DNA from: Clostridiales bacterium
Lineage (GTDB): Bacteria; Bacillota; Clostridia; Lachnospirales; Lachnospiraceae
Direction of reading: 5' to 3'
Assembly: GCA_029012085.1 (NCBI GenBank)
Contig: JAQXLK010000212.1
Span: 1 to 39,601 of the forward strand
DNA: 39,601 nt
Made by a program: the position numbers and the translations under genes. Below are positions 26,651 to 34,823 of this stretch, in pieces. Within the stretch, counting starts at the first letter, position 1; each line of letters opens with the position of its first letter. Under the pieces are notes generated by a model that did no database searches, had not been told where the DNA came from, and worked only from the letters and a program-made list of their open reading frames with translations.

Positions 26651-27295
26651 ATGGCAAATTTGCAGATATTTAGGGAGACGGTAGGGTCTCTTGGAACAAA
26701 TTGTTATGTTTTGGTAAACCATGATATCCGGGAATGTGTAATTTTTGATCCGGGTGATGATGGAGCGGTGTTAAAGCAGCGTATAGATGAAGCAGAATTC
26801 ACACCGAAAGCTATCATTTTGACACATGGACATTTTGACCATATCGGGGCAGTGAAGGAATTGAAAGAGGCATATCAGATTCCGGTGTATTGTTCCAAAG
26901 AGGAGGATGAGAAGATTCTCGGAAAGCTGGAAGGTAATCTTTCTGCCATGTTTGGAAAACCAATGACTTTGCAGGCAGATGAGTTTGTAAGGGATGGAGA
27001 GAAGCTGGAGATTATCGGAACTACCATTACCTGTATTGCAACTCCCGGACATACCATTGGTGGAATGTGTTATTATGTAGAAGAGATTTCATCTGTGATT
27101 GCAGGGGATACCCTGTTTGCCGGTAGTGTGGGAAGAACGGATTTTCCAACGGGAAGCGGAACGCAGCTGTTAAATTCCATTTTGGAGAAGCTTTATACTC
27201 TGCCGGATGAGACGACGGTGTATCCTGGACATATGGACATTACAACAATCGGCTATGAGAAGAAGACGAATATGGCAGTGGGGCCGATGCAATAG
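26651..27295 (+). CDS. Metallo-beta-lactamase-fold hydrolase (glyoxalase II-like)
   Basis: 214 residues, cytoplasmic. The metal site motif H59-G-H61-F-D63-H64 is intact, with further ligands in TPGHTIG (about H134) and in PGHMDITT (H near 196) and the bridging aspartate in GDTLFAGSVGRTD. This matches the small YqgX/YcbL group of glyoxalase II-like enzymes, thiolester hydrolases whose natural substrate in Clostridia is not established. It starts 23 nt after rel, with GAGAGAGA as a weak ribosome binding site, and lies 25 nt before hemZ; the four genes from recJ to hemZ are a common clostridial order. Confidence 0.92.
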   Translation: MANLQIFRETVGSLGTNCYVLVNHDIRECVIFDPGDDGAVLKQRIDEAEFTPKAIILTHGHFDHIGAVKELKEAYQIPVYCSKEEDEKILGKLEGNLSAMFGKPMTLQADEFVRDGEKLEIIGTTITCIATPGHTIGGMCYYVEEISSVIAGDTLFAGSVGRTDFPTGSGTQLLNSILEKLYTLPDETTVYPGHMDITTIGYEKKTNMAVGPMQ

Positions 27296-27320
27296 TTGAA
27301 AGTTAAGGTTGAGATAATAA

Positions 27321-28796
27321 ATGATATATTTGGAACAAAATGTAGAACTTTACAATAATGATATACGTGCCATGCTGCAGGCATTTTTTGATAATGAGAA
27401 AGTGGTGCTCAAGGAAGAGGGAACAAGGCTTGCCCTGAAAGCAGATTTTGTTATGGACAGAGATGTAGAGACCATGGTAGAGACTGGTGGATATGTAACA
27501 TTTACACTAACGGATGAGGATGGATATGAAGCGTCTAAGACCGTAATGGTAGATTTCATGGATAAGAAATTAGCACGAAATCCATTGAAAGCCGGACTTT
27601 ACAGATTGCTTTCGGATTATACCGGAAAGACTCTGCCATGGGGAAGCATGACCGGTGTCAGGCCAACGAAGGTGGCAACGGAGATGTTAGAACGTGGTGT
27701 GCCGGAAGAACAGATTCATAAGGTATATGCGGATACGTATTTAACCATTGACCAGAAAGCGGATATCTGTATTGAGGTGGCGAAAAAAGAGCAGGAACTT
27801 TTTCAGGGTTTTGAATATGAAGAGGAATATTGTCTTTATATTGGTATTCCGTTTTGTCCCACAAGATGTCTGTATTGTTCCTTTACTTCCTATCCGATAG
27901 GCGCATATCAGGATAAGGTGGACGATTATCTGAATGCTTTGTGCATGGAAATGCAATTTGTGGCACAAGCCAAAGCGTATCGGAATAAGCGTCTGGTAGC
28001 GGTTTATGTGGGAGGCGGGACGCCAAGTGCCCTTTCGGCAGCACAGTTAGATCGTTTGGTAACAGCAATCAGGGAAAACTTTGATATGCAGTATGTGAAG
28101 GAATTCTGTGTGGAATGTGGAAGACCGGACAGCATAACAATGGATAAGCTTGCAGTGCTTAAAAAGCTTGGAGTGGAGAGAATCAGTATTAATCCACAAA
28201 CCATGTCAGATGAGACATTAAAGCTGATTGGTCGTGCGCATAGTGTTGAACAGACGAAGGAAGCATTTTTACTGGCGAGAAAAGCCGGATTCGATAATAT
28301 CAATATGGACATGATTGTGGGATTGCCGGGAGAGGATATTGAGGATGTGAAGCATACCCTTTCTGAAATCAAGGTATTATCGCCGGATAGTCTTACCGTT
28401 CATTCGCTGGCAATTAAACGTGCAGCAAACTTAAATATTGAGATGGAGAAGTATCGGAGCCTCATTAAGGGAAGTACCAATGAAATGTTGCTTGCGGTAG
28501 ATGAATGTGCCAGGGAATTGGAGCTTTATCCATATTATCTGTATCGACAGAAGAACATTCCGGGAAAGCTTGAAAATATTGGCTATGCAGCAAAGGGAAA
28601 AGAATGTTTTTATAACATTTTAATCATGGAGGAAAAAATGGATATCTTGGCACTTGGTGCAGGTGGTTCCTCCAAATTTGTATTCCATAAGGAAAATCGC
28701 ATTGAACGGGTGGAAAATGTGAAGAACGTAGATGAATACATTAGCCGTATTGATGAGATGATAGAGCGTAAGCAAAGGATGTTTGAATGCAGATGA
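27321..28796 (+). CDS. hemZ: HemZ-type radical-SAM coproporphyrinogen dehydrogenase-like protein
   Basis: 491 residues. It belongs to the oxygen-independent coproporphyrinogen oxidase-like (HemN/HemZ) radical-SAM family, which uses S-adenosylmethionine and a 4Fe-4S cluster. The cluster motif is C179-x3-C183-x2-C186 (CPTRCLYC), followed by the SAM-binding YVGGGTPS and the INPQTM and NMDMIVGLPGE strands of a HemN-like barrel. The first 165 residues are the extra domain that separates HemZ from HemN. No other haem biosynthesis genes are in the window, so the enzyme may act on a different porphyrin or as a haem chaperone, as has been proposed for other HemN-like proteins. A repeat unit overlaps its stop codon. 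Confidence 0.92.
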   Translation: MIYLEQNVELYNNDIRAMLQAFFDNEKVVLKEEGTRLALKADFVMDRDVETMVETGGYVTFTLTDEDGYEASKTVMVDFMDKKLARNPLKAGLYRLLSDYTGKTLPWGSMTGVRPTKVATEMLERGVPEEQIHKVYADTYLTIDQKADICIEVAKKEQELFQGFEYEEEYCLYIGIPFCPTRCLYCSFTSYPIGAYQDKVDDYLNALCMEMQFVAQAKAYRNKRLVAVYVGGGTPSALSAAQLDRLVTAIRENFDMQYVKEFCVECGRPDSITMDKLAVLKKLGVERISINPQTMSDETLKLIGRAHSVEQTKEAFLLARKAGFDNINMDMIVGLPGEDIEDVKHTLSEIKVLSPDSLTVHSLAIKRAANLNIEMEKYRSLIKGSTNEMLLAVDECARELELYPYYLYRQKNIPGKLENIGYAAKGKECFYNILIMEEKMDILALGAGGSSKFVFHKENRIERVENVKNVDEYISRIDEMIERKQRMFECR

Positions 28797-28891
28797 CTTT
28801 TCAAGTGTTAACAAAGCGGACGCAAATAGCCCTTTTGGAAACTAATTTTTTCAAAGCCAGCGCTGTGCATTGCAAAAGTATGAAAAGTAAT
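28793..28891 (+). repeat. 99-bp repeat overlapping the hemZ stop codon
   Basis: Inverted ends ATGACTTTTCA (28793-28803) and TGAAAAGTAAT (28881-28891), one mismatch. Inside, GTGTTAACAAAGCGGACGC (28805-28823) is the exact inverse of 18459-18477, and the 27 nt at 28823-28849 are identical to 29881-29907 in the long copy. It looks like the long copy with its insert removed. The left end covers the last three bases of hemZ. Confidence 0.75.
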
Positions 28892-28920
28892 GTGGATTAG
28901 ATAGTGGAAGGAGGATTGGC

Positions 28921-29538
28921 ATGATAGAAGTGGACAGGGAAGATGTGGAAGTAGATGGGATATCCGCTTATCTTACAGAGGATTTGAAGACGGAGATTGC
29001 TCATGGTATTGAGGTAAGCCGGCTGGCAGGAATGCTGGCTAAGGAATTAAAACTGGACCCGGAAATGTGTCATGATATTGAGATAGCAGGCATGCTTCAT
29101 GATATTGGAAAGCTTCGTGCCAGTACCTATCTTTATGGTGGAGAGGAAGATACCTTAAATGTTGAGAAGATGAGATATGTGAGGATGCATGCAGGTCTTG
29201 GATACGAGGTGGTTAAAAAAGAGGGATATTCGGACCGGGTGTGTGAGATGATTTTGCACCACCATGAGAATTATGATGGGACCGGTTATCCGGATAATCT
29301 GATTGGAGAGCAAATTCCACTGGGAGCAAGAATCTTGCGGGTATGTGATGTCTTTGTAGCCCTTACTTCGGATCGTCCGTACCGAAAGGCATTTGACAGT
29401 AAGACAGCAGTTGAGCTGCTGATTGAAGAAGTGAGACATTTTGATATGAAGATATTTCTGACCTTTCAGAGTATTGTTCATGATGAAATTGAGCAGAGAG
29501 AGCTGCAAGGCGGAGTGAAGGATAAATTAATCTATTGA
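28921..29538 (+). CDS. HD-GYP-like domain phosphohydrolase
   Basis: 205 residues, cytoplasmic, a stand-alone HD-GYP-like domain. Metal-binding residues are H28, H60-D61 (HDIGK), H90, the H-H pair at 114-115, and the GYP signature N-Y-D-G-T-G-Y-P at 117-124. HD-GYP proteins hydrolyse cyclic di-GMP or related nucleotides; the absence of a receiver or sensor domain leaves its input unknown, and it could instead act on a phosphate ester of another kind. GGAAGGAGG lies about 6 nt before the ATG. It is flanked on both sides by repeat units, so it may be transcribed together with hemZ through the short one. Confidence 0.88.
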   Translation: MIEVDREDVEVDGISAYLTEDLKTEIAHGIEVSRLAGMLAKELKLDPEMCHDIEIAGMLHDIGKLRASTYLYGGEEDTLNVEKMRYVRMHAGLGYEVVKKEGYSDRVCEMILHHHENYDGTGYPDNLIGEQIPLGARILRVCDVFVALTSDRPYRKAFDSKTAVELLIEEVRHFDMKIFLTFQSIVHDEIEQRELQGGVKDKLIY

Positions 29539-29540
29539 AG

Positions 29541-29950
29541 AGTTACTTTTTACGTGTTTATTAAGCGGACGCTCTGTCTTTGATATAATTATTTCCAGCC
29601 GGGCCCGCTCCCGCTTAGTTGCGTGCGTAATGGTACTAAGCAAAGTAACACTATGCCCACTAGGTTCGAAAGAACCTCACAGCCAAGGCACACTTTCACA
29701 CTAAGTTCGTGCTAAAGCACTCACTAAGTGTTCAATGCGAAGTAGTCAAGTGTACTTTCGTACTAAGCTCGAAAAAACCTCGCTAAGTACGGGGTGCAAG
29801 TACCAACGGACGCATCTTCGATGAACGCGATATTCGTCGAATGGAAGTGCAAGCCCTTCCGCTCGACTCATTATTTCGCGCAAATAGCCCTTTTGGAAAC
29901 TAATTTTATCAAAGCCAAAGCTGTGAACTGGCAAAGTGTGAAAAGTAACT
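29541..29950 (+). repeat. 410-bp structured repeat element with inverted ends and many hairpins
   Basis: Fills the gene-free stretch 29539-30020. Inverted ends AGTTACTTTTTAC (29541-29553) and GTGAAAAGTAACT (29938-29950) have one mismatch. The outer 32 bp and 70 bp match the 99-bp copy; the middle, about 29573-29880, is an insert of higher GC content with no reading frame. It contains at least six hairpins: GCTTAGT/ACTAAGC (29613-29641), AGGTTC-GAAA-GAACCT (29662-29677), GTGC-TAAA-GCAC (29709-29720), GTAC-TTTC-GTAC (29752-29763), a 9-bp stem at 29817-29841, and GGAAG/CTTCC (29843-29860). The box (C/T)ACTAAG recurs several times between them. It starts 3 nt after a stop codon. No transposase: a MITE-like or RNA-level element is possible. 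Confidence 0.75.
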
Positions 29951-30020
29951 GATTAATAGCTTGCATTTGCGGGATAGATGGAGTAAGTTATATAGAGAAT
30001 AAGGAAAAAGGAGAACAAAC

Positions 30021-31289
30021 ATGGCAATGAAGAAAAAGCCGGTTACCGGTATGAAGGATATATTACCAAGAGAGATGGAGATTCGGGATTATGTGATTGG
30101 TCAGATTAAGGAGACCTATAAGACATTTGGATTTTCTTCTATGGAGACACCTTGCGTGGAGCACATTGAGAACTTAAGCTCAAATCAGGGTGGTGAGAAT
30201 GAAAAACTGATTTTTAAGATTTTAAAACGTGGTGATAAATTAAGCTCTGCGGTTTCGAAGGTAACAGAGGATGATACTAACGTATTAGTGGATGGCGGAC
30301 TTCGTTATGATTTGACGCTGCCACTTTCAAGATACTATGCCAATAATGCCAATGATTTACCGAGTCCGTTTAAGGCATTGCAGATGGGAAATGTATGGCG
30401 TGCAGACCGTCCGCAGAGAGGCCGTTACCGTCAGTTTATGCAGTGTGATATTGACATTTTAGGAGAACCATCTATTCTGGCAGAGATTGAGTTGATTACG
30501 GCAACCACAACCCTGCTTGGAAAGATTGGATTTGAGAAATTTACAATCCGTCTCAATAATCGTAAGATGTTAAAGGCAATGGCAGCTTACAGCGGATTTG
30601 AAGAAAAGGATTATGATAGTGTATTTATTACCCTTGACAAGATGGATAAGATTGGTATTGAGGGTGTTGCAGCTGAGCTGGTAGAACAGGGATATCCAAA
30701 GGAAAATGTGGATAAATACCTTGCACTATTTGAAAAGGCGACTTCGGATATTGAGGGAGTGCGTTTCTTAAAGGATACATTAGGTGACTGCTTAGAGGCA
30801 GGTGTGGCTGAAGACTTAGAGACTATTATGGCAAGTGTGGATGCAGTAAAGTCAGCGGATTTTAAGATTGCATTTGATCCGACTTTGGTACGTGGTATGA
30901 GCTATTATACCGGTCCGATTTTTGAGATTTCCATGGATGAGTTTGGTGGTTCTGTCGGCGGCGGTGGTCGTTATGATGAAATGATTGGCAAGTTTACAGG
31001 ACAGAATACACCGGCATGTGGTTTCTCTATTGGATTTGAGCGAATTGTAATGCTCTTACTTGAGAAGGATTATCAGGTGCCTGGAAAAGGCGAAAAGACT
31101 GCATATCTTGTGGAAAAGAATATGCCACAGGAGAAGATGCTTACCATTCTTCAAAAGGCAAATGAAGAGCGCAAGACCGGAAAACAGATTAACATTGCGA
31201 TTATGAAAAAGAACAAGAAGTTCCAGAAGGAGCAGTTGGAAAAAGAAGGTTATACAGCCTTTGAGGAGTTTTTTGTGGATCGTATGTAA
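30021..31289 (+). CDS. hisS: Histidine--tRNA ligase
   Basis: 422 residues, the usual length of bacterial HisRS; charges tRNA-His with histidine in the cytoplasm. Class II motif 2 is seen in VWRADRPQRGRYRQFMQCDID, the HisRS-specific histidine-binding motif is LVRGMSYYTG, and motif 3 is FSIGFERIVML; the C-terminal anticodon-binding domain follows (about 330-422). AAAAGGAG precedes the ATG. It is the first gene after the 410-bp repeat and is closed by a good terminator, so it is a single-gene unit. No T-box leader is visible in front of it. Confidence 0.97.
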   Translation: MAMKKKPVTGMKDILPREMEIRDYVIGQIKETYKTFGFSSMETPCVEHIENLSSNQGGENEKLIFKILKRGDKLSSAVSKVTEDDTNVLVDGGLRYDLTLPLSRYYANNANDLPSPFKALQMGNVWRADRPQRGRYRQFMQCDIDILGEPSILAEIELITATTTLLGKIGFEKFTIRLNNRKMLKAMAAYSGFEEKDYDSVFITLDKMDKIGIEGVAAELVEQGYPKENVDKYLALFEKATSDIEGVRFLKDTLGDCLEAGVAEDLETIMASVDAVKSADFKIAFDPTLVRGMSYYTGPIFEISMDEFGGSVGGGGRYDEMIGKFTGQNTPACGFSIGFERIVMLLLEKDYQVPGKGEKTAYLVEKNMPQEKMLTILQKANEERKTGKQINIAIMKKNKKFQKEQLEKEGYTAFEEFFVDRM

Positions 31290-31308
31290 AATAGAAGATG
31301 ATTTGTGT

Positions 31309-31339
31309 AAAAAGAGTCTGTTTTGACAGGCTCTTTTTT
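31309..31339 (+). terminator. Rho-independent terminator of hisS
   Basis: AAAAAGAGTCTG pairs with CAGGCTCTTTTT (one G-U pair) around the loop TTTTGA, and the 3' arm ends in six T residues. It lies 20 nt after the hisS stop codon and is close to an ideal intrinsic terminator in both directions. Confidence 0.88.
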
Positions 31340-31490
31340 AGAGACAACATAACGTTCAAGGCATATTAATCGACGTTTGTGGCAAATATAAAAGTACACA
31401 TGATAAGCATACTAATCCACGTCCAGAAAGGGATTCGGAAAAGAAGAAAAGCAAGGATAAAGGTTGGAAAAAAAGAAAGTAGGGATATAT

Positions 31491-32042
31491 ATGACGATAA
31501 GAGAAGATTGTATAATTGAAATCTATACGAAAAATCAGGACAGTTTTAGTGTAGGAAAGGTTTGCTTTCAAAATCATGACAGCGTAGTATTTTACAGTAT
31601 TGATGAGCAGGGAAAGATTGCGGGATACTATGCAATGAAGAAGAAATATATTACAAAGATACTCGATAACACGGAATATCTGCGCAAAATAGGTAAATAT
31701 ATGGAGTACAGCGAAAAAAATCCATACGATTCATGGTTTTCATTAAAAAAGGTAGAGTTTGAGATTAGCAAGCCTTTGTTTATACAAATTCTCAGATATG
31801 CCAAGGACAATGACATTATTGTAACACTGGATATGTTTATCTCAGATTATTTGGAAACCGGTTATGTAAGAGAGATAACACAGGAGAAAATTGTCCTCGA
31901 ATGTGTCGATGTGGGAAACGCCCGGATAATGGACAAAGTGTCGATAGAGATAGAGATAGAGAGTATTGCATTTATCGAATTTGAAAGTATTGATAATCGG
32001 TTGTTACAATATGCAATGCAAAAAGTAGGCAAAAGCGTTTAA
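31491..32042 (+). CDS. Unknown soluble protein, possibly two small beta-barrels
   Basis: 183 residues, not recognised; no signal or membrane segment, so cytoplasmic. The two ends look alike in pattern: ECI(I)EIYTKNQDSFSVGKVCFQN..VVFYSID near the start and GYVREITQEKIVLECVDVGNARIMDKVSIEIEIESIAFIEFES near the end, each a run of short beta strands such as an SH3-like or Lsm-like barrel, joined by a helical middle (about 60-120). That is a visual guess. The ATG at 31491 is chosen over an in-frame TTG at 31464 because AGTAGGG lies 6 nt before it. It lies between two terminators and is a single-gene unit. Upstream, two similar 16-nt boxes (31361 and 31408) may be regulatory. Confidence 0.7.
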   Translation: MTIREDCIIEIYTKNQDSFSVGKVCFQNHDSVVFYSIDEQGKIAGYYAMKKKYITKILDNTEYLRKIGKYMEYSEKNPYDSWFSLKKVEFEISKPLFIQILRYAKDNDIIVTLDMFISDYLETGYVREITQEKIVLECVDVGNARIMDKVSIEIEIESIAFIEFESIDNRLLQYAMQKVGKSV

Positions 32043-32109
32043 ATATGTAGATATATATGCAATTCCTCTGCATTTACTACTGTACAAATTAGAATAAAGA
32101 ATATATAAT

Positions 32110-32144
32110 AATGCATGGGTTTTTATGCCCATGCATTTGTTTTG
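32110..32144 (+). terminator. Rho-independent terminator before aspS
   Basis: AATGCATGGG (32110-32119) pairs perfectly with CCCATGCATT (32128-32137) around an 8-nt loop, followed by TTGTTTTG. It closes the unknown gene and isolates aspS. Confidence 0.85.
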
Positions 32145-32193
32145 AATGAGAATTCTGTAACAGTGTTAATTTTATATAAATTAGGAGGCAATC

Positions 32194-33990
32194 ATGGCAG
32201 AGTCAATGAAGGGTTTAAAGAGAACCCACAGATGTACAGAGGTAAGTAACAAGAATGTAGATGAAATGGTAACCGTTATGGGATGGGTGCAGAAAAGCCG
32301 TAACAAGGGTGGTATCATTTTCGTAGATTTGCGTGACAGAAGCGGAATCTTACAGGTTATTTTTGAAGAGGATAAATGTGGAAGCGAAGCTTTTGCAAAG
32401 GCAGAGAAGTTAAGAAGTGAGTTTGTGGTTGCCATTACAGGTACGGTGGCACTTCGTGCGGGAGGTATCAACAAGAATTTAGCAACCGGTGACATTGAGG
32501 TAATTGCGAAGGATATCCGCATCCTTTCCGAGGCTGAGACGCCTCCATTTCCAATTGAGGAGAATTCCAAGACAAAAGAAGAGATTCGCTTAAAATATCG
32601 TCCATTGGACCTTAGAAGACCGGACATCCAGAAGAATCTGATTCTTCGCAGCAAGGTAGTCAGCATTATCCGTAATTTCCTTGCAGAGGAAGGATTTTTG
32701 GAGATTGAGACACCGATTCTTAATAAATCTACACCGGAGGGAGCAAGAGATTATCTTGTACCGAGCCGTGTGCATCCGGGAAGCTTTTACGCACTGCCAC
32801 AGTCACCACAGATTTTTAAGCAGCTTTTGATGTGTTCCGGTTATGACCGTTACTATCAGGTGGCAAAATGTTTCCGTGATGAGGATTTGCGTGCAGACAG
32901 ACAGCCGGAATTTACCCAGATTGATATGGAGTTGTCATTTGTAGATGTAGAAGATGTATTAGATGTAAATGAACGTCTGCTGGCAAAAGTATTCAAAGAA
33001 GCCATTGGTGTAGATGTACAGCTTCCGATTCAGCGTATGACATGGGCTGAGGCAATGGAACGTTTTGGTTCTGACAAGCCGGATCGTCGTTTTGGCCTGG
33101 AGCTTAAGAATGTAACAGATGTTGTAAGAAACTGTGAATTTGTGGTATTTAAGGGAGCCATTGAAAATGGTGGTTCTGTTCGTGGTATCAATGTTAAGGG
33201 ACAGGGTGCAATGCCTCGTAAAAAGATAGATGCTTTGGTTGATTTTGCAAAGGGTTATGGTGCAAAGGGACTTGCGTATATAGCAATTCAAGAGGACGGA
33301 AGTATTAAGTCTTCATTTGCCAAGTTCATGAAGGATGAGGAGATGGATGCACTGATTGCCGCATTAGAAGGTAAGCCGGGAGATTTATTACTCTTTGCTG
33401 CCGATAGAGACAAGATTGTATTTAGTGTATTAGGTGCTTTGCGTTGCGAGTTAGCAGAGCAGTTAGAGCTTGTTTCAAAGGATGATTACCGTTTCTTATG
33501 GGTAACAGAGTTCCCTGTATTTGAATGGTCAGATGAAGAGGAAAGATATAAAGCGATGCATCATCCATTTACAATGCCGATGGATGAGGATTTGGAGCTT
33601 CTTGATACCGATATGGGAAAAGCCAGAGCAAAGGCATATGATATCGTGTTAAATGGTTGTGAGCTTGGTGGAGGTTCTGTCCGTATCCATCAGGATGATG
33701 TGCAGGAGAAGATGTTTGAGCTTCTCGGATTTACACAGGAAGAAGCACATGACCGGTTTGGATTCTTATTAGATGCATTTAAGTATGGTGTACCGCCTCA
33801 TGCAGGTTTAGCATTTGGACTTGACCGAATGATTATGCTGATGACTGGTGCAGATTCCATTCGTGATGTGATTGCATTCCCTAAGATTAAGGATGCAAGC
33901 TGTTTGATGAGTAATGCACCGGATGTGGTAGATCCAAAGCAGCTTGAAGAGCTTTGTTTAAAAGTGGAACTTCCTGAGACGGAAAAATAA
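32194..33990 (+). CDS. aspS: Aspartate--tRNA ligase
   Basis: 598 residues, a bacterial-type AspRS with four parts: N-terminal OB anticodon-binding domain (about 1-110), class II catalytic core split by the bacterial GAD insertion (about 290-420), and C-terminal extension. Motif 2 is FRDEDLRADRQPEFTQID and motif 3 is GLAFGLDRMIML. It charges tRNA-Asp in the cytoplasm; whether it also accepts tRNA-Asn cannot be told here. TTAGGAGG lies about 7 nt before the ATG. The last codons overlap the start of a repeat unit, and a terminator follows at 34047. Confidence 0.97.
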   Translation: MAESMKGLKRTHRCTEVSNKNVDEMVTVMGWVQKSRNKGGIIFVDLRDRSGILQVIFEEDKCGSEAFAKAEKLRSEFVVAITGTVALRAGGINKNLATGDIEVIAKDIRILSEAETPPFPIEENSKTKEEIRLKYRPLDLRRPDIQKNLILRSKVVSIIRNFLAEEGFLEIETPILNKSTPEGARDYLVPSRVHPGSFYALPQSPQIFKQLLMCSGYDRYYQVAKCFRDEDLRADRQPEFTQIDMELSFVDVEDVLDVNERLLAKVFKEAIGVDVQLPIQRMTWAEAMERFGSDKPDRRFGLELKNVTDVVRNCEFVVFKGAIENGGSVRGINVKGQGAMPRKKIDALVDFAKGYGAKGLAYIAIQEDGSIKSSFAKFMKDEEMDALIAALEGKPGDLLLFAADRDKIVFSVLGALRCELAEQLELVSKDDYRFLWVTEFPVFEWSDEEERYKAMHHPFTMPMDEDLELLDTDMGKARAKAYDIVLNGCELGGGSVRIHQDDVQEKMFELLGFTQEEAHDRFGFLLDAFKYGVPPHAGLAFGLDRMIMLMTGADSIRDVIAFPKIKDASCLMSNAPDVVDPKQLEELCLKVELPETEK

Positions 33991-34036
33991 TTTTATCAAA
34001 GACAGAGCTGTGAACTAGCAAAGGCGTGAATAGTCA
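33986..34036 (+). repeat. Solo right arm of the repeat family, overlapping the aspS stop
   Basis: About 51 bp matching the right ends of the copies at 28842 and 29901: TAATTTTATCAAAG-(A/C)-CA-(G/A)-AGCTGTGAACT, then GCAAAG and a worn end GTGAATAGTCAT. The 23 nt at 33986-34008 also match, inverted and with one mismatch, 29571-29593 in the long copy. It covers the last five bases of aspS, so insertion at a stop codon is again seen. Confidence 0.65.
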
Positions 34037-34046
34037 TATAAATATA

Positions 34047-34080
34047 AAAGAAGCGAAGGACATAATGCCTTCGCTTCTTT
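34047..34080 (+). terminator. Rho-independent terminator of aspS
   Basis: AAAGAAGCGAAGG (34047-34059) pairs perfectly with CCTTCGCTTCTTT (34068-34080), a 13-bp stem with an 8-nt loop. The 3' arm is itself T-rich. It is also the first part of the repeated intergenic module that continues to 34223. Confidence 0.8.
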
Positions 34081-34223
34081 ACATGAGGGGGAGAGGGAGG
34101 AGTACAATTACTTGTACTCACAATGAAAAACGTTGTAGATGTTTCGCATCTACAATACATAATATAACGGAAAATTGTGAAGAAATCGTGTTCTAATTAT
34201 AGTAAATTTGTGAAATAATTTTT
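34081..34223 (+). repeat. Intergenic module, copy A
   Basis: Starts right after the terminator with ACATGAGGGGGAGAG, then the palindrome AGTACAAttacTTGTACT (34101-34118), ATGAAAA, a perfect 9-bp hairpin TTGTAGATG/CATCTACAA (34133-34155), ACATAATATAACGG and a tail GTGAAGAAATCGTGTT ending near AATTTGTGAAATAATT. The same parts in the same order occur at 37750-37910 after fprA, at roughly 70 percent identity by eye, except that copy B lacks the second hairpin. It could contain the NUDIX promoter. Confidence 0.65.
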
Positions 34224-34241
34224 CAGAAAGAGGAAATCACT

Positions 34242-34802
34242 ATGACTTTTAAAGGAATTGAGAAAAAACAAGAGGGAAAGTATATAATAAGATATGACTT
34301 AACCTATGAAACAGTGGACAAAAAAACAAAGGTTTATGAAATGATAAGTCGTAATCGGAATTTGCAGACGAGAGAAGAGCTTACGAATCATCTGGCGGAT
34401 GCAGTGGTACTTATTATGCATGATGAAGCTGGGGAAAAGATATTATTGAACAGGGAGTTTCGTATGGCATGTGGAGATTTTGTGATTAATTTTCCAGCGG
34501 GATTGATTGACCCTGGTGAGAGTTTTGAAGAAAGTGCTGCAAGAGAGTTGAAAGAGGAGACCGGGTTGGATTTAGTACGGATTGAGGAGGTAATGCCGGA
34601 AAGTTTCAGCGCCATTGGGTTTTCGAATGAAAAAAATATCTGCGTTGTAGGTGTGGCAGAAGGGCAGTTTGCCCCAAGTACTTCCACGGTGGAAGAGATT
34701 GAGGCAAACTGGTACACAAAGGCAGAGGTGCGGGAATTGCTCCAAAAGGAATATTTTGCTGCGAGAACACAGGCATACTGTTATATGTGGAGCAAAGAAT
34801 AG
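34242..34802 (+). CDS. NUDIX hydrolase (ADP-ribose pyrophosphatase type)
   Basis: 186 residues, cytoplasmic. The Nudix box is complete: G87-x5-E93-x7-R101-E102-L-x-E105-E106-x-G-L (GLIDPGESFEESAARELKEE), which binds the divalent metal for cleaving X-linked nucleoside diphosphates. The preceding strand pattern (ILLNREFRMACGDFVINFPAGLID) is that of the ADP-ribose pyrophosphatase group, which turns over ADP-ribose from NAD breakdown, but other NDP-sugars are possible. AAAGAGGAAATC precedes the ATG. It is convergent with the chemoreceptor gene 21 bp away, with no obvious terminator between. Confidence 0.92.
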   Translation: MTFKGIEKKQEGKYIIRYDLTYETVDKKTKVYEMISRNRNLQTREELTNHLADAVVLIMHDEAGEKILLNREFRMACGDFVINFPAGLIDPGESFEESAARELKEETGLDLVRIEEVMPESFSAIGFSNEKNICVVGVAEGQFAPSTSTVEEIEANWYTKAEVRELLQKEYFAARTQAYCYMWSKE

Positions 34803-34823
34803 ACTGTTTTTTATATAAAATAA

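Noticed and set aside
29551-30020. T-box or other leader riboswitch in front of hisS
   Set aside because: No T-box sequence (GGTGG-x-ACCGCG type) or specifier stem was found, and the arms of this region recur elsewhere next to unrelated genes, so it is a repeat element and not a hisS-specific leader.
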